Below are positions 31,411 through 42,302 of a DNA stretch of 64,000 bases, in pieces. The stretch is from Branchipolynoe longqiensis (lineage: Eukaryota; Annelida; Polychaeta; Phyllodocida; Polynoidae): the NCBI GenBank assembly GCA_030323885.1, contig CM059198.1, positions 57,686,917 through 57,750,916 on the forward strand, written 5' to 3'. Numbering within the stretch: position 1 is the stretch's first letter; every line of letters starts with the position of its first letter. A model generated the notes under the pieces. That model was not told the DNA's origin. It was given only the letters and a program-made list of their open reading frames with translations, and ran no database searches. Position numbers and translations under genes: made by a program.

Positions 31411-33885
31411 CTAGCAATCTTTCCAAAGGCTACCCCATCTGAGAGTGGCAGCATAGGCCGCCCACATCTCGCGCACGTTAATATGTGCGGAGGAGTGGTC
31501 ATCGGGAGGGGTGTGGTGAGTACCAATGCTCATTTTTAACCTGTCATCATCCCTTGGGGCGAAAGCGCCTGCTACCCAATCCTGGCCGTGGAGGGCCCCA
31601 TAGCCGAAGTTGGAGGCATGTTTGTAGGTTGAGTGGTGTGCAGCGAATGGTCCCAGTATTCGGGCCTTGCCGTTAAATCGGGCTGCAAAGCCACACCACC
31701 AATCAACATCATCACGGAAGCCCTTCGATAGCCTGATCTTCAAGTGTGGCTCTCTCACACTGTTAATCGCGTCATAAATCCGGCGGCAGAATGTCCTACC
31801 CCCCTTAACTACCTTGCTGCAGTGTGCAAGCAAGCCGCCCAGGCTTTCATGCTCCCTCCGAGACACCTTCCGCCGGCCGCTAACATCCTTGAGGACCGCG
31901 ATCAGTCTGCACAGTTTATCTTCAGGGAGCCTCATCTCCAACTCCACCGAGTCGATGATGATCCCCAGGAAGCGGACAGTGGTGCTTGGGGAGGTCAGCT
32001 TGCCGAAGCTTACAAAGAACCCGACCCTCCTGAGGATAGCTATGATTTTCTCCTGGTCCCTACATCCCTCAGCGAGGCTCGGACTAACTATGCAAAAATC
32101 ATCGAGGTAGTTAATAACTCTAACTACCCCCTCTCGCATCGCACATCTCACGACGAAGTCAGAGATCTTGCTAAACACATAAGGGCTGGAGGAGAGTCCC
32201 ATGCATAGCCTATTGTCCTTCATGTAGGTGCATTTAGTGCCACCATCAGCACCGAAGTGCCAGTGTAGGCCTTGCCTTTCCCGGTCCCTGGGGTGTATTG
32301 ATACGGCACTGTAAGCGTCCTTAATGTCAACTGTGGACATAAAGTCACCCCTCTCCATAACCTTGACCACGGAATCGACACTCTTGTAGCAAAATTTTAC
32401 ACAAACATCATCAGTGCAAGAGTTAACAGAGCAGTCAGTAGGGCGGCTACAATCTACAATAGTCCGAGATCCACCCCCATCTTTCGGTACGCAAAATAAG
32501 TTGTGGATGCAAGCTGGTGGGTCATCTACTACGGAGACCCTGCCTCTATCGATTTCACTGGTAAGCTTGTCTGAAATCGCCGATCTGTCATCTGAGCCTC
32601 GGGGAACCCTACAGTTAGTTGTGTATGCTAAGTCACAATCGGGGTTAATTACATTGTATCCGAAGACAGCCCCGGTTAGAATATATTGGCTATCCGGGTC
32701 GGAGTCGCCCCTCAAAAATAATTCGCTGAAGATCCTGCAAGGGCGGAGTTGGACAGTACAGCCTGCTATAGTGTGTGTGCAGGAGCAAGTACCCTGCATA
32801 CAATTATCATAAACGTGAAAGGAAAATTCATCTATGGTCTCGCGAACAGTTACTGAGAGGCCCTTGTCCACATAGACCACTGACAGCCAGCCCCCGCCCA
32901 CATGACCATCAAGCTCAGCCCAGCCAGCTATAGTCACATCAGAGGCGCTGGTGTCCGTCCCGCTGTGTGCGGCAACATCTGAGGCTGTGGCGGCGCCGGG
33001 TGTGTGGGTGTAGCATTTGTCGCCAGCGCTAATCTGCCTGTCATCGCCCCCACCCGTATCTGGCCTCCCGCCACTAGTACTCCCATCACATGGCCAGGCT
33101 GAGACATCGGTGTCATGGGGGCTGTGTGCGCCAGCAGTATTAGCGACTTGTGGGCATCTCTTCCCGCCAAATGCGGGACCTTTAGTCATTACGGTGTCCC
33201 CCTCCCTCACATGGAAATCAAAATGGGGGTGGCCCTGGCCACTACTGTGCGTACCATTAATCCGGGTTGCATCATTTATATTGGCGTTCCCCCCGCCCCG
33301 TATCTCGGGATGACATATGGGGACGGCCCTGCCCACAACTTTGGGTACATTAATGACGACTGTATTATTTGTCATAGCGTCCCCCCCCCCTTCTGGGGAT
33401 TCGGCATGGGGGCGCCCCTGACCAGCGTCTCTGAAATTAATATTAGCATCACAAGTATATGTATCAGGTTCAATCCTAGCATCACAAGTACATGTATCAG
33501 GTTCAATCTTAGCAACACCCACTCCGCTCCTGAAATAATTCACGGACGGAGCGCAAACATTATCACCACCGGCTTCAGCGCCTCCGCTTATGAAACATTT
33601 TTTATCAGCGGCGGCGCCGGATCCCACCGTAGCACAATTGTCAACAGACGGGGAGGGAACGTGTGAAACATTTTCAAAAGATGAGTGTCTGGTGTCGGCA
33701 TCATTACCAAGGTCAGAATCAACGACGGTGTCAACACCCCTGTCTGCAATCGATACATGTTTAAAGTGGGAGCAGGCTTCGCCCGGTCCAATCTTGTGAT
33801 CTAGAGCAACAGTAGCAACAGTATTAATCTTCTCAAAAGTCCTCACACCAGCCCCCTTGACTAGTCGGCAGTGTTCGCCAGGTCG
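31411..33885 (-). CDS. pol: Ngaro reverse transcriptase / RNase H (N-terminal part)
   Basis: This runs in the same frame as gag, right after its TGA, and ends at an in-frame TAG (31411-31413). Residue numbers count from 33846, where the codon is GTG; no ATG occurs in the first ~157 codons. Residues 1-415 are a long low-complexity extension rich in Gly, Asp, Thr and Cys with internal repeats. Residues 440-600 hold the RT palm, with VDIKDAY (D507) and YLDD (580-583). RNase H-like sequence starts near 690. The enzyme copies the element RNA into DNA. The TAG falls inside RNase H, and the rest of that domain follows in the same frame. Apart from the two stops the frame looks intact. Confidence 0.8.
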   Translation of the reverse strand, partial: RPGEHCRLVKGAGVRTFEKINTVATVALDHKIGPGEACSHFKHVSIADRGVDTVVDSDLGNDADTRHSSFENVSHVPSPSVDNCATVGSGAAADKKCFISGGAEAGGDNVCAPSVNYFRSGVGVAKIEPDTCTCDARIEPDTYTCDANINFRDAGQGRPHAESPEGGGDAMTNNTVVINVPKVVGRAVPICHPEIRGGGNANINDATRINGTHSSGQGHPHFDFHVREGDTVMTKGPAFGGKRCPQVANTAGAHSPHDTDVSAWPCDGSTSGGRPDTGGGDDRQISAGDKCYTHTPGAATASDVAAHSGTDTSASDVTIAGWAELDGHVGGGWLSVVYVDKGLSVTVRETIDEFSFHVYDNCMQGTCSCTHTIAGCTVQLRPCRIFSELFLRGDSDPDSQYILTGAVFGYNVINPDCDLAYTTNCRVPRGSDDRSAISDKLTSEIDRGRVSVVDDPPACIHNLFCVPKDGGGSRTIVDCSRPTDCSVNSCTDDVCVKFCYKSVDSVVKVMERGDFMSTVDIKDAYSAVSIHPRDRERQGLHWHFGADGGTKCTYMKDNRLCMGLSSSPYVFSKISDFVVRCAMREGVVRVINYLDDFCIVSPSLAEGCRDQEKIIAILRRVGFFVSFGKLTSPSTTVRFLGIIIDSVELEMRLPEDKLCRLIAVLKDVSGRRKVSRREHESLGGLLAHCSKVVKGGRTFCRRIYDAINSVREPHLKIRLSKGFRDDVDWWCGFAARFNGKARILGPFAAHHSTYKHASNFGYGALHGQDWVAGAFAPRDDDRLKMSIGTHHTPPDDHSSAHINVREMWAAYAATLRWGSLWKDC

Positions 33886-34863
33886 TCAATCCCTAGTGCA
33901 TTTGAATTGCTTGTGAGAGTGGCTACCACATTTTCCACAGCTGTGAGCGAAATTACAGCTCTCCTCTGACCGGGAACAGCCAGTGTTACTACGTTTGACA
34001 TTGTAAGTGGTCCCCCGCTTAGTTTTCATCTGCTGCGCACCGTAGTGTATCACGCTAGCGCCCTGGAATGCCTCAGAGAAGGCGGCGAAGCCATGCTCCT
34101 CCGCCTTCTTCCTAATAGCCGAGTCATAAGCGACGTGGGCTGCGTCCTTGAAATCATCGGTCATGGCTCTCACAGGTAGGAAATGGATATGCTCAAGGAA
34201 GGTACGATAGTCCTTCTTTGACAGAGAGTCAGTGTCAATGTCCAAGCACCATAGGGCAGAGGCAGCGACTAACTCATGCAGGTTTAGCTTCTTAACATCT
34301 TTGCGCGCAACAGTGAATTTAGGAAGGGACCACTTACTTCTCTGTCTCCTCGTGCTGCTGCTGGACCGACTCCCTGACCTGGAGTCGCTGTGGCGTCGGG
34401 ATCTCCTCCCCCTGGAGTGGTGGTGGGAGGCGCGTGTCCCATAGGCGGAGTGTTCTGTTGGGCTTGGCTTCCTCTCCTGTTGGCGCGTCGATCCATGTTT
34501 GGAGTGCCCGCTTGGCCCCTTAGGCACCTCTGGGCCCCGTGCGTCTGCGTTCCTCGCCTGGTGCTTGGCCCTGCGTCTTCGCAGGCCTTCCCTCTGCTCA
34601 TCCATCTTCGCCATCTCCTCCTCCAGCTCCATTCCACGGATATCTTCCTTCGCTTCCTTCACCTGGTCTTCCAGAGGCATGCCTTGCATGGCTGAAGAAA
34701 CATCCCCCTCCTGTTTAGATCTTGCCTGCCGCTCAGCCGATGCTCTTCGTGACAGACATGATGGCTGTCCGTTGACCTCGCTCTCGATCTGGTTGCGGGA
34801 GCAGGCCTCAAGGTCACCCTCCCTGTGCGAGGACGCACAGAGAGAACAGTAGACAGCCGACAT
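33886..34863 (-). CDS. gag: Ngaro gag-like protein
   Basis: The open frame extends upstream to 35049, but the codon there is TTG. The first ATG in frame is at 34863, giving 325 aa. The N-terminus has a CSLC..C cysteine cluster. The middle is a charged, Arg/Ser-rich stretch that may bind RNA or be a coiled coil. The C-terminus ends in a CCHC zinc knuckle, C-x2-C-x4-H-x4-C (CGKCGSHSHKQFKC). It would package the element RNA in cytoplasmic particles. The frame continues into the RT ORF after a single TGA codon at 33886-33888 followed by C. Confidence 0.75.
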   Translation of the reverse strand: MSAVYCSLCASSHREGDLEACSRNQIESEVNGQPSCLSRRASAERQARSKQEGDVSSAMQGMPLEDQVKEAKEDIRGMELEEEMAKMDEQREGLRRRRAKHQARNADARGPEVPKGPSGHSKHGSTRQQERKPSPTEHSAYGTRASHHHSRGRRSRRHSDSRSGSRSSSSTRRQRSKWSLPKFTVARKDVKKLNLHELVAASALWCLDIDTDSLSKKDYRTFLEHIHFLPVRAMTDDFKDAAHVAYDSAIRKKAEEHGFAAFSEAFQGASVIHYGAQQMKTKRGTTYNVKRSNTGCSRSEESCNFAHSCGKCGSHSHKQFKCTRD

Positions 34864-34937
34864 CACGGGTGGTAGAGGCGGCGGCGGTGGCCGGAGGAGG
34901 CATGGCGGAGGTGTTGACGCTTCGAAATTCCGGTCGC

Positions 34938-35142
34938 AATTCCGGTCGCAAGTGACAGTAGTAGCGGCGGAAGTATGGTCAGGCGGTGGTGGAGCCACTG
35001 GTACCCGTATGAGTAGGAAGCAAATAGATGCAGAGAGCCCATTGGCCAATAATATAATATCGGAATAACATAATACAGTGTAATAAAGACATAGAAATTC
35101 CCTTACGTGGCTTTATACTTGCATAATGCTTATACATCACAT
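34938..35142 (-). repeat. Ngaro A1 split direct repeat
   Basis: It matches 29825-30029 nearly base for base, from AATTCCGGTCGCAAGTGACA to TTATACATCACAT. The first 13 bases are duplicated at 34926. Confidence 0.85.
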
Positions 35143-35560
35143 ATATATATATATATATATATAAATCATATGTATGTACATAATCATGTGTATCAATGAA
35201 TATATATTCATATACATATATATATACGTATGCAAGTATGCATACATATAAGTATATACATATAAGTATGTATATATATAAGTATGCATACATATGCACA
35301 TATAATACATATTAATATATATTAATATATATTAATATATATTAATATATATATATATTAATATATATTATTGTATATGTAATATATATTAATATATATT
35401 ACTATATACAAATATGAACACATATATACATATATATAAACAAATATATTCATATATATATATACAAATATACACAAATAGATACAAATATATACAACTA
35501 TATGCAAACACATTCAAATACATGAAAATATATCCAAACACATGCAAACACATGCACACA
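35141..35560. repeat. AT-rich ATATATTA / ATACA microsatellite
   Basis: (TA)n at the Ngaro end, then ATATTAATAT repeats, then CAAATATATAC-type units. Frames through it are not genes. Confidence 0.9.
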
Positions 35561-35743
35561 TATGCACCGCATATAAAACACATACACGCGCATGCACGCG
35601 CATGCAACAACATGGAAGCATATTATGTATGTACACCTTACCTGATGAGTAATTAATAGGCTCTTTAAAACTGTTATTGGACAGTAGACTTGATAGTCAG
35701 AAAGTATGCACCGTGATGACAATTACTGAACAAATAAAAGGTC

Positions 35744-36100
35744 AATTTTTGTTTGTTTGTTGTTGTGTTACGTCCTAACAATATCTAAGGTCATATCAGG
35801 ACGGGTACCGACTTCTGACAGTGCACACTCATAGCGACTTCATAGTGCTGCCCCACTGGGACACCAGGCCGCCAGCACAATGAATTGATATCCTACTCAG
35901 TCACATTATCCAAACACGGAGCCAACCAGTCCTTGCTCTATCCTAATAATGCTGAGCGCCAGGCTAGGAAACAACAAGTATCAATTTTGAAGTCATTGGT
36001 ATTACTCGACCAGGATTCGAACCCACGAACTTGTGGGTTCGGATCTCCCGATTTCCCAAAACAGGAGGTAGAAGCTCTACTCATTTGGCCACCCAGTCGG
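35744..36100 (-). mobile_element. S1 SINE, full length, long-variable-arm head
   Basis: Tail at left, CATTTGGCCACCCAGTCGG head at right, with the TTTCCCAAAACAGGAGG segment. Confidence 0.85.
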
Positions 36101-36210
36101 ATATGGGTCAAGTCAAGATATATGAATAAAGAAAGAATGAATGGAAGACAAATAAAAGAAAACCAATACCTAAACCACACGTACACACTGATGTAGTTCG
36201 ATATGGCTGG

Positions 36211-36557
36211 ATTTGTTTGTTTGTTTGTTGTTGTTTTTCGTCCTAGCAACATCTAAGGTCATATCAGGATGGGTCCCGACTTGTGACAGTGCGCACTCAA
36301 TGCAACTTTATAGTGCTGCCTCATTGGAAGACCAGGCCACCAGCATCATGACCTGATATCCCACTCAATCACATTATCCTGACACTGAACCAACCAGTCC
36401 TTGTCCTATCCTAATAATGTCAAGTGCCAGGCTAGGAAGCGACAAGTATCAATGTTTAAGGCATTGGTTTGACTCGACCAGGGTTCGAACCCACGACCCC
36501 ACGATCTACCAACACGGGAGACGGACTTTCTAACTCATTCGGCCATCCCGTCTGGTC
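36211..36557 (-). mobile_element. S1 SINE, full length
   Basis: Standard copy, ending CGGCCATCCCGTCTGGTC. Confidence 0.88.
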
Positions 36558-36991
36558 TATATGGCTGATAAATCAGTGCAAGGGCTTTTCTAAATGGGAC
36601 TCATTCGAATATAACTAGAATCACACACATTCATTTCATAAACTATAAATAACATTATTTTGAAATAATGGAAGGCAAAACAAAAGGAAAGAGCATAGTG
36701 TTTATCATTGATTTGAAATCGCGTCATCACTGGATGCTGGGCGGGTTCTCCGCAGAGCATCAGTCAAGTCAACACCTCCTGCCCCCGCGCACACATACAT
36801 ACACACACCCCATCCAGACACACTCAGACATAGGCACACATACCCACCCAAGAGCTATCAGATTAGGGAAAGACAACAAATGAAGGAGGATAGTGTTTAT
36901 TGTTGATTTCAGATCGAGTCATCAGTGGATGCTGGACAGTTCTGAGCAAATCCTCAGTCAACTCAACAGCCACTCCCGCGCACCCACACAT

Positions 36992-37318
36992 ACCTGGTGT
37001 GGTGGCTGAATCGGGATAGCCCTGGCCTCGCGGGCGGGAGGTCGGGAGTTTGGTTCCCGGTCGAGTCAAAGCGATGACTTATAAAATTGATACTTGTCGC
37101 TTCCTCTCCCGGCGCTCCACATTAATAGGATAGAGCAAGGACTGGTTAGATCAGTGTCGGGATAATGTGACTGAGTGTGATATCAGGTCATGGTGCCAGT
37201 GCTTGATTTCGCAGTGGGGTAGCACTATAAACTTGTCAGGAGTGCGCAGTGTCACTAGTCGGTGCCTGTCCTGATATGACCTGAAATGTTGCCAGGATAT
37301 CAAACTCCAGCAACCGAC
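36992..37318 (+). mobile_element. S1 SINE with alternative head
   Basis: Head GGTGTGGTGGCTGAATCGGG with GGGAGTTTGGTTCCCGG in place of the usual B-box arm. The body is standard and the tail is AACTCCAGCAACC. Confidence 0.8.
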
Positions 37319-37718
37319 AGACCATTGCAAACACACGTCCACACACCAACCTACCCACATACACACATAAGCACACAACCCCAACAACCCTTGTTTTATC
37401 TTAACAACGGCTCTAGAACACATCAATTTGTCATATCATGGGCTATTGCACGTCAACCATATGGTCATTCTGACATATATCTTTGGAGCAAACCTGCTGC
37501 CATCAGATACACTACTGTTTCCAATAACCAGCAAGGGGTATTTTATATGCACATTCCCACAGATAGGATACATGCAAACGCATGCAAAAACATTCAAAGA
37601 GGACAGCACATACCACAGCCTTTGATGAACCAGTTGTGGGACCATTGGTTGGAATGGAAAATAACCCAAACTGTAAATGGGTCCACTGAGAAGGACCGAT
37701 CGGATGACCGACACCTCT

Positions 37719-38083
37719 GTTAGTTTGTTTGGTTGTTGTTGTTTTACGTCCTAGCACCATATAAGGTCATATCGGGACGGGTACCGACTTCAGACAGTGC
37801 GCACTGATGGCGACTTTATAGTGCTGCCCCACTGGAAAACCAGGCCACCAGCAGCATGAGCTGATATCCTACTCAGTCACGTTATCCTGATACTGAGCAA
37901 CCCCCCATTGCCTTATCCTAATAATGCCGAACACCTGGCCAGGAAGTGACACCGGTCAATTATTAACTCATTGGTTTGACTCGACGAGAGTTCAAACCCA
38001 AAAACAAATATATGGGTTCAGATTCCCCTCATCTCCGAAAACAGGAGACGGAAGCTCAACTTATTCGGCCAGCCCGTCTGGTG
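37719..38083 (-). mobile_element. S1 SINE, full length, long-variable-arm head
   Basis: Tail GTTTGTTTGGTTGTTG, head CGGCCAGCCCGTCTGG. Confidence 0.85.
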
Positions 38084-38122
38084 ACTGTCCCCTTCACAGG
38101 TGGACACTCTACGGCCTGCTTA

Positions 38123-38719
38123 AGCCCCAGTCACACCTACCCGGACGAGCCTCAGACCACCCCCGGACCAATTGCCCGGACTCTCCCAGACCGCCCCTGG
38201 ATAAAATCACTGTTTTCGTCGTTTGTTGCCTCGCAGTCACACCTTCCCGGATGAGCCCCGGATCAGAGTCCAGATCGCCACGGACGACGCCAGAATTATC
38301 CGGGAGTGATCCGGGTGTGGTGCGGGCCAATCCCTGGCTGATCCGTGGCTGATCCGGGGTGATCCGGGTCTTATCCGGGCAGTCCGGGAGTGGTCCGTGG
38401 CTACTCCAGGGGTAGTCCAGAATAGCGTGGCTCAGCCGAGCCAAAATGGCCCCGGACCACCCCCTAATAGCCCGGACTGGCCCCGGTCCACCCACGGACC
38501 ACCCCCGGACTACCCGGACCACCCCTGGGTCATGCCGGATTAAGCCCGGATCGCAAAATCCCCCCAACCGCCCGGGATGTTTTAAACATTTTAAAACATC
38601 CGGGGAAGAGCCTGGACGTGGCCGGACGAGCCACGGATCACCCCGGATCGCCACGGACCACCCCGGATGACGGTCCGGGGCTCGTCCGGCCCCTGATCAG
38701 GGTAGGTGTGACTGGGGCT
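38123..38719. mobile_element. TTA-MITE d (CCGGAC-rich)
   Basis: Perfect 20 bp inverted ends, AGCCCCAGTCACACCTACCC and its complement, flanked by TTA. The 597 bp interior is built from GATCCGGG / CCCGGAC / CCACGGACC motifs. Confidence 0.88.
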
Positions 38720-38739
38720 TTACTGTCTCAGCTCTCACA

Positions 38740-39298
38740 CAACCCCCCACCCCCACCCCCCACCCCCCTCCCCCCGCCCACATACACACACATCCATCCA
38801 AGAACTATCAGATAGCCCGATAACCGGCTGGCCAGTAACGTGGGGACCGGAAATAAAAACCGGGAACTGGCCCGTTAACTGCGCTTTACGGTGCGCTATG
38901 AATTTACATCATGCCTTAGTGGCGGCCCCTGACGGATTATTTACGCCGCGTCACGTGGGATGCAGGTCTGGCATTCCGATTGGGCCAGCGGGTCACGTGA
39001 CGACGCACGCGTAACGCGCGGACTGTGAGTGGTGGCTTTGCTGGTGTTGTAATGGTCCGGGGGATGTTTGTGGTCATTGTGGGAGCTGTAAAGGTCAAGG
39101 TCAGGTGGATGACGTTGACCTGGATTCCGGATTCCCCTTGCTCATACCATGGGTGTTACATGACCAGAATGGCGGACGGTGTTACTCGTTCATTTACGTG
39201 GATAGTGACTAGGCTCTGGGATGGCTACTTTTTGGTTGTGGGGCATGGACATGGAATAGATAGTGACATTGTATGGATGGAAGTATTAAGCGTTGCGA
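38740..39298. other. No gene seen
   Basis: A C-rich run (38740-38780) then moderately GC-rich sequence. The 98 aa frame at 39025 has no recognisable domain. Confidence 0.45.
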
Positions 39299-39650
39299 GA
39301 CCAGACGGGATGGCCGAATGAGTGAGAGCATCCATTTCCCGTGATGGTAGATCGTGGGGTCATGGGTTCGGACCCTGGTCGAGTCAAATCAATGACTTAA
39401 AAATTGATACTTGCCGCTTCCTAACCAGGCGATTAGCATTATTAGGACAGGGCAAGTACTGGTGTGCTCAGGGTCAGGATAATGTGACTGAGTGGGATAC
39501 CAGGTCATGGTGCTGGTGGCCTGGTTTCCCAGTGAGACAACACTATAAAGTCGCCCTGAGTATGCACTGTCACAAGTCACTACCCGTCCTGATAGGACCT
39601 TAGATGTTGCTAGGATGTAAAACAACAAGAAACAAACAAACAAACAAACA
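39299..39650 (+). mobile_element. S1 SINE, full length
   Basis: GAGACCAGACGGGATGGCCG to a (CAAA)n tail. Confidence 0.88.
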
Positions 39651-39706
39651 TTAAGCGTTGCAAAGTCAGGTGGTTTTAAAATTCTGCCATATTTTGTTTA
39701 CAGACA

Positions 39707-39707
<1 letters not shown>

Positions 39708-39771
<64 letters not shown>
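39708..39771. repeat. (TA)n microsatellite
   Basis: About 30 uninterrupted TA units. Confidence 0.97.
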
Positions 39772-39775
<4 letters not shown>

Positions 39776-40391
39776 GGGTCCATCTCAGAAACTGTGTACC
39801 ACTTTTCTGATCTGGAAACGAAAAGTGGAAACATTCCAAATAATAGCAGAAAACAATGAAAATAATAGTAGAATCAATATAGATATCAAGGTTGTGGATA
39901 TGACAGACTTGAAATCTTAAATTTTCACTTTTTGATTTTGATCTTATACAAACTGAGAAAGCTGTTGAAATTAACCGTGTAACATCCGTCCATAACATCA
40001 TTTTAACACACATCCATAACATCATTTTAACACACACAATACATTCAAACAATATTGTATTGATTTTACTTAAGACAAGACAATTGGCTCTTACAAGACG
40101 AACATGTTTGTATAGATGTATGGTGTCAATATGCACATGTTCTTATTTTTACTTCAGCACAAAATCATATAATCATATTTTGGATACATGTTGTGGGTTA
40201 GAAATCATCCAAATTTAATGTTGACCAACCATGTTGAAATGTTGTACAGCATACGCTTCCACAGTGAAAGATTCTATTAATTTGAAATAAGTAAACATTG
40301 TAGCAGTATCTATTTCCAAATATGTAGGACCAAATTTAGTCCGTGTCATGTCTCCTGTTGTTCGGCAATCTGAAAGTAGCCCATCGGATGA
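39772..40391. other. No gene seen
   Basis: AT-rich. A 156-codon frame on the - strand consists largely of Ile/Tyr from the TA array. A 30 bp unit with AACATCATTTTAACACACA is duplicated at ~39990 and ~40018. Confidence 0.5.
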
Positions 40392-40682
40392 TTATTGGAG
40401 TTTTACGTCCTGGAAACATTTAAGGTCATAGCAGGACGGGTACCGCGTTGAGACTGTGTATTCATGGTGACTTTATAGCGCTGCCCCACTGGGAGACCAG
40501 GTCGCCAGCACCATGACCTGATATCCCACTCATTCACATTATCCCTGGCTAGGAAGCGACAAGTATACATTATAAAGTCATCGGTTTGATTCCATCAGGG
40601 ATTGAACCCGTTGGTTCGAATCCCACGATATATCAAAACGGGAGACGGACACTCAACTCAGTTTGCCATCCTGCATGGGTCA
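40392..40682 (-). mobile_element. S1 SINE, internally deleted
   Basis: Tail GGAGTTTTACGTCC. The central CCTTGTCCTATCC segment is missing; the head ends near 40680. Confidence 0.78.
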
Positions 40683-40730
40683 CTGCCCTCCGCCAGCCAT
40701 GCTACACCCATTCGCAGAGTGAAGTGTCAG

Positions 40731-41030
40731 CAGGGCCACCTTCAGAGTATACCTCGGAAGCATTTTCAGAACTTGCGCTAGTCTGAACAACTTTAGCTGT
40801 CAAGTGCCTCGAAAATGGCGGCTTCAATAGCATGCAGCTATTTGCAATTGAAAAGAACAGCTCTGATTGGCTGAAACCCACAGCCATTCTGGAGGCACTG
40901 TTGCCTCCTACCTGAAAAGCACAACATCTTGGGGTCAACTTCGAGGGACATCCTGAATGCAGATTGGTCAAATAGACGTTGCGGGTCCATCTCAGAGTCG
41001 ACTTTGAGGCAGACCTTGAATGCGGCCCTG
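40731..41030. mobile_element. MITE with GGGCCGCATTCA ends, copy 2
   Basis: Left CAGGGCCACCTTCAGAGT and right ACCTTGAATGCGGCCCTG. The interior shares CTGATTGGCTGAAACC and an AAATGGC..GGC segment with copy 1. Confidence 0.68.
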
Positions 41031-41125
41031 GCCATGCAGCGCAGACTGCGCAGCGTAGAGGTCGGGCTATTTTTAGCGCACCTGCGGGCTGATGACCGAC
41101 TGGCTTGCTTTATATGGAACCGTTA

Positions 41126-41245
41126 GGGGAGGCGGAGAGGCGGGGAGGCGAGGAGGCGGGAAGGCGGGGAGGCGAGTACGCGGGATGTGTGGGGGGGGGG
41201 GGGAGGTGGGGAGGCTGGGAGGCCGGCGAGGCGGGGCGGCTCAGA
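41126..41245 (+). repeat. GAGGCGGG minisatellite
   Basis: Repeated GGGAGGCG(A/G)G units with a G12 run. Confidence 0.85.
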
Positions 41246-41811
41246 AACCTTAGTCAGAAAAGTTAAAATAGTGTTTTAGAAACCGCACAATTTGTTTGTG
41301 CATCACAATGCTAAACATATATTGTTTGTTATTTATATTGATCATTTGATGGCATCACGCCAAGCAATTTAACCACTCATGAGGTGATGTTTGTTAGTGG
41401 GTCCTCCCACCCAGTGCATTACTTGGTAGATTTAAGGGCCGGGGATGGGGGAGGTTCTCCCTTGAATCAAATTGAATGAGTCCCTCAAGTTTGACCATTA
41501 TATCACACGGCGACGGCCACCAAGAGAGAGAAATACATACAGAGGTTTCGGGATCAGGAGGGAAGTTTAGTGCTCCCCACATGCAAATACACAATGTCAT
41601 TTCAAAAATATATCTAAGGTAGATTGTTATTGACAACATGGTTTTGTCTGGGCCAGAGGACTAGTGTTCTAACTTCTAGCTGCACTGTTGACTTTCTTCA
41701 TACATAAATCAAGCTATCACTTGTGTTAACAAACTGTGTCAAATTGCAATTTGAGGGATACATATTATTATCCCTAAGGAACTTGTGTGTTACCTAATAT
41801 TGAATGGTTCC

Positions 41812-41816
<5 letters not shown>

Positions 41817-41853
<37 letters not shown>
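41817..41853. repeat. (TA)n microsatellite
   Basis: About 18 TA units. Confidence 0.95.
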
Positions 41854-41855
<2 letters not shown>

Positions 41856-41934
41856 ATACAAATGTCTTACCTACATAATATCTAGTAATACGGTGGGTAA
41901 TGAAAATGAGAAATATTGCGCCTAGAGCACAATT

Positions 41935-42005
41935 GCCCCCCCCCCCCTGACATCTCTTGCATGCCGGGTTATTGTGCTAACCATTACACCACAAAGGCTC
42001 CGTGA
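41935..42005 (-). repeat. tRNA-like sequence fragment
   Basis: The - strand reads GCCTTTGTGGTGTAATGGTT with an A-box-like pattern, then AGCAC..CCCGGCATGC. No B box follows; a G9 run does. Confidence 0.5.
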
Positions 42006-42261
42006 TGCCATCCCCCTCTCCACGAGCACCTGACGATCTGGCGGATCCTTACTTGAGAGTTCAGTGCAGACTGCAACAATATAGTTACACGAAATGCGGA
42101 GGTACCAACCACATAGTGACATCAATATTCCATGTTTTAGGTTCCACGTTTTCCTTCCTTTTAAGGATATGATAACTATAGCAGACCCAGATGTAGATCG
42201 GGCGATAGGCTGGAGAATTTCACTCTACTGACTTTCATTCTGCCTTTCTATTTGATTGGTT

Positions 42262-42302
42262 GGGTATTCGAGTTGTATGGCCTGGCAACATCTAAGGTCG
42301 AA
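42262..42302 (-). mobile_element. S1 SINE tail fragment
   Basis: Only GCCTGGCAACATCTAAGGTC and its flank remain. Confidence 0.5.

Larger units (their letters stand above)
29726..35142 (-). mobile_element. Ngaro-type tyrosine-recombinase retrotransposon, structurally complete
   Basis: Read on the - strand the order is A1 (35142-34938), gag, RT/RNase H, tyrosine recombinase, B1 (30112-30030), A2 (30029-29825), B2 (29808-29726). This is the split-direct-repeat layout A1-B1-A2-B2 that defines Ngaro-like elements of the DIRS order. Both ends abut a (TA)n microsatellite, and no target duplication can be assigned because the target is itself TA. No methyltransferase domain, which is typical of DIRS1 proper, is seen. 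Two in-frame stops interrupt the gag-RT-RNase H frame. Confidence 0.85.
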
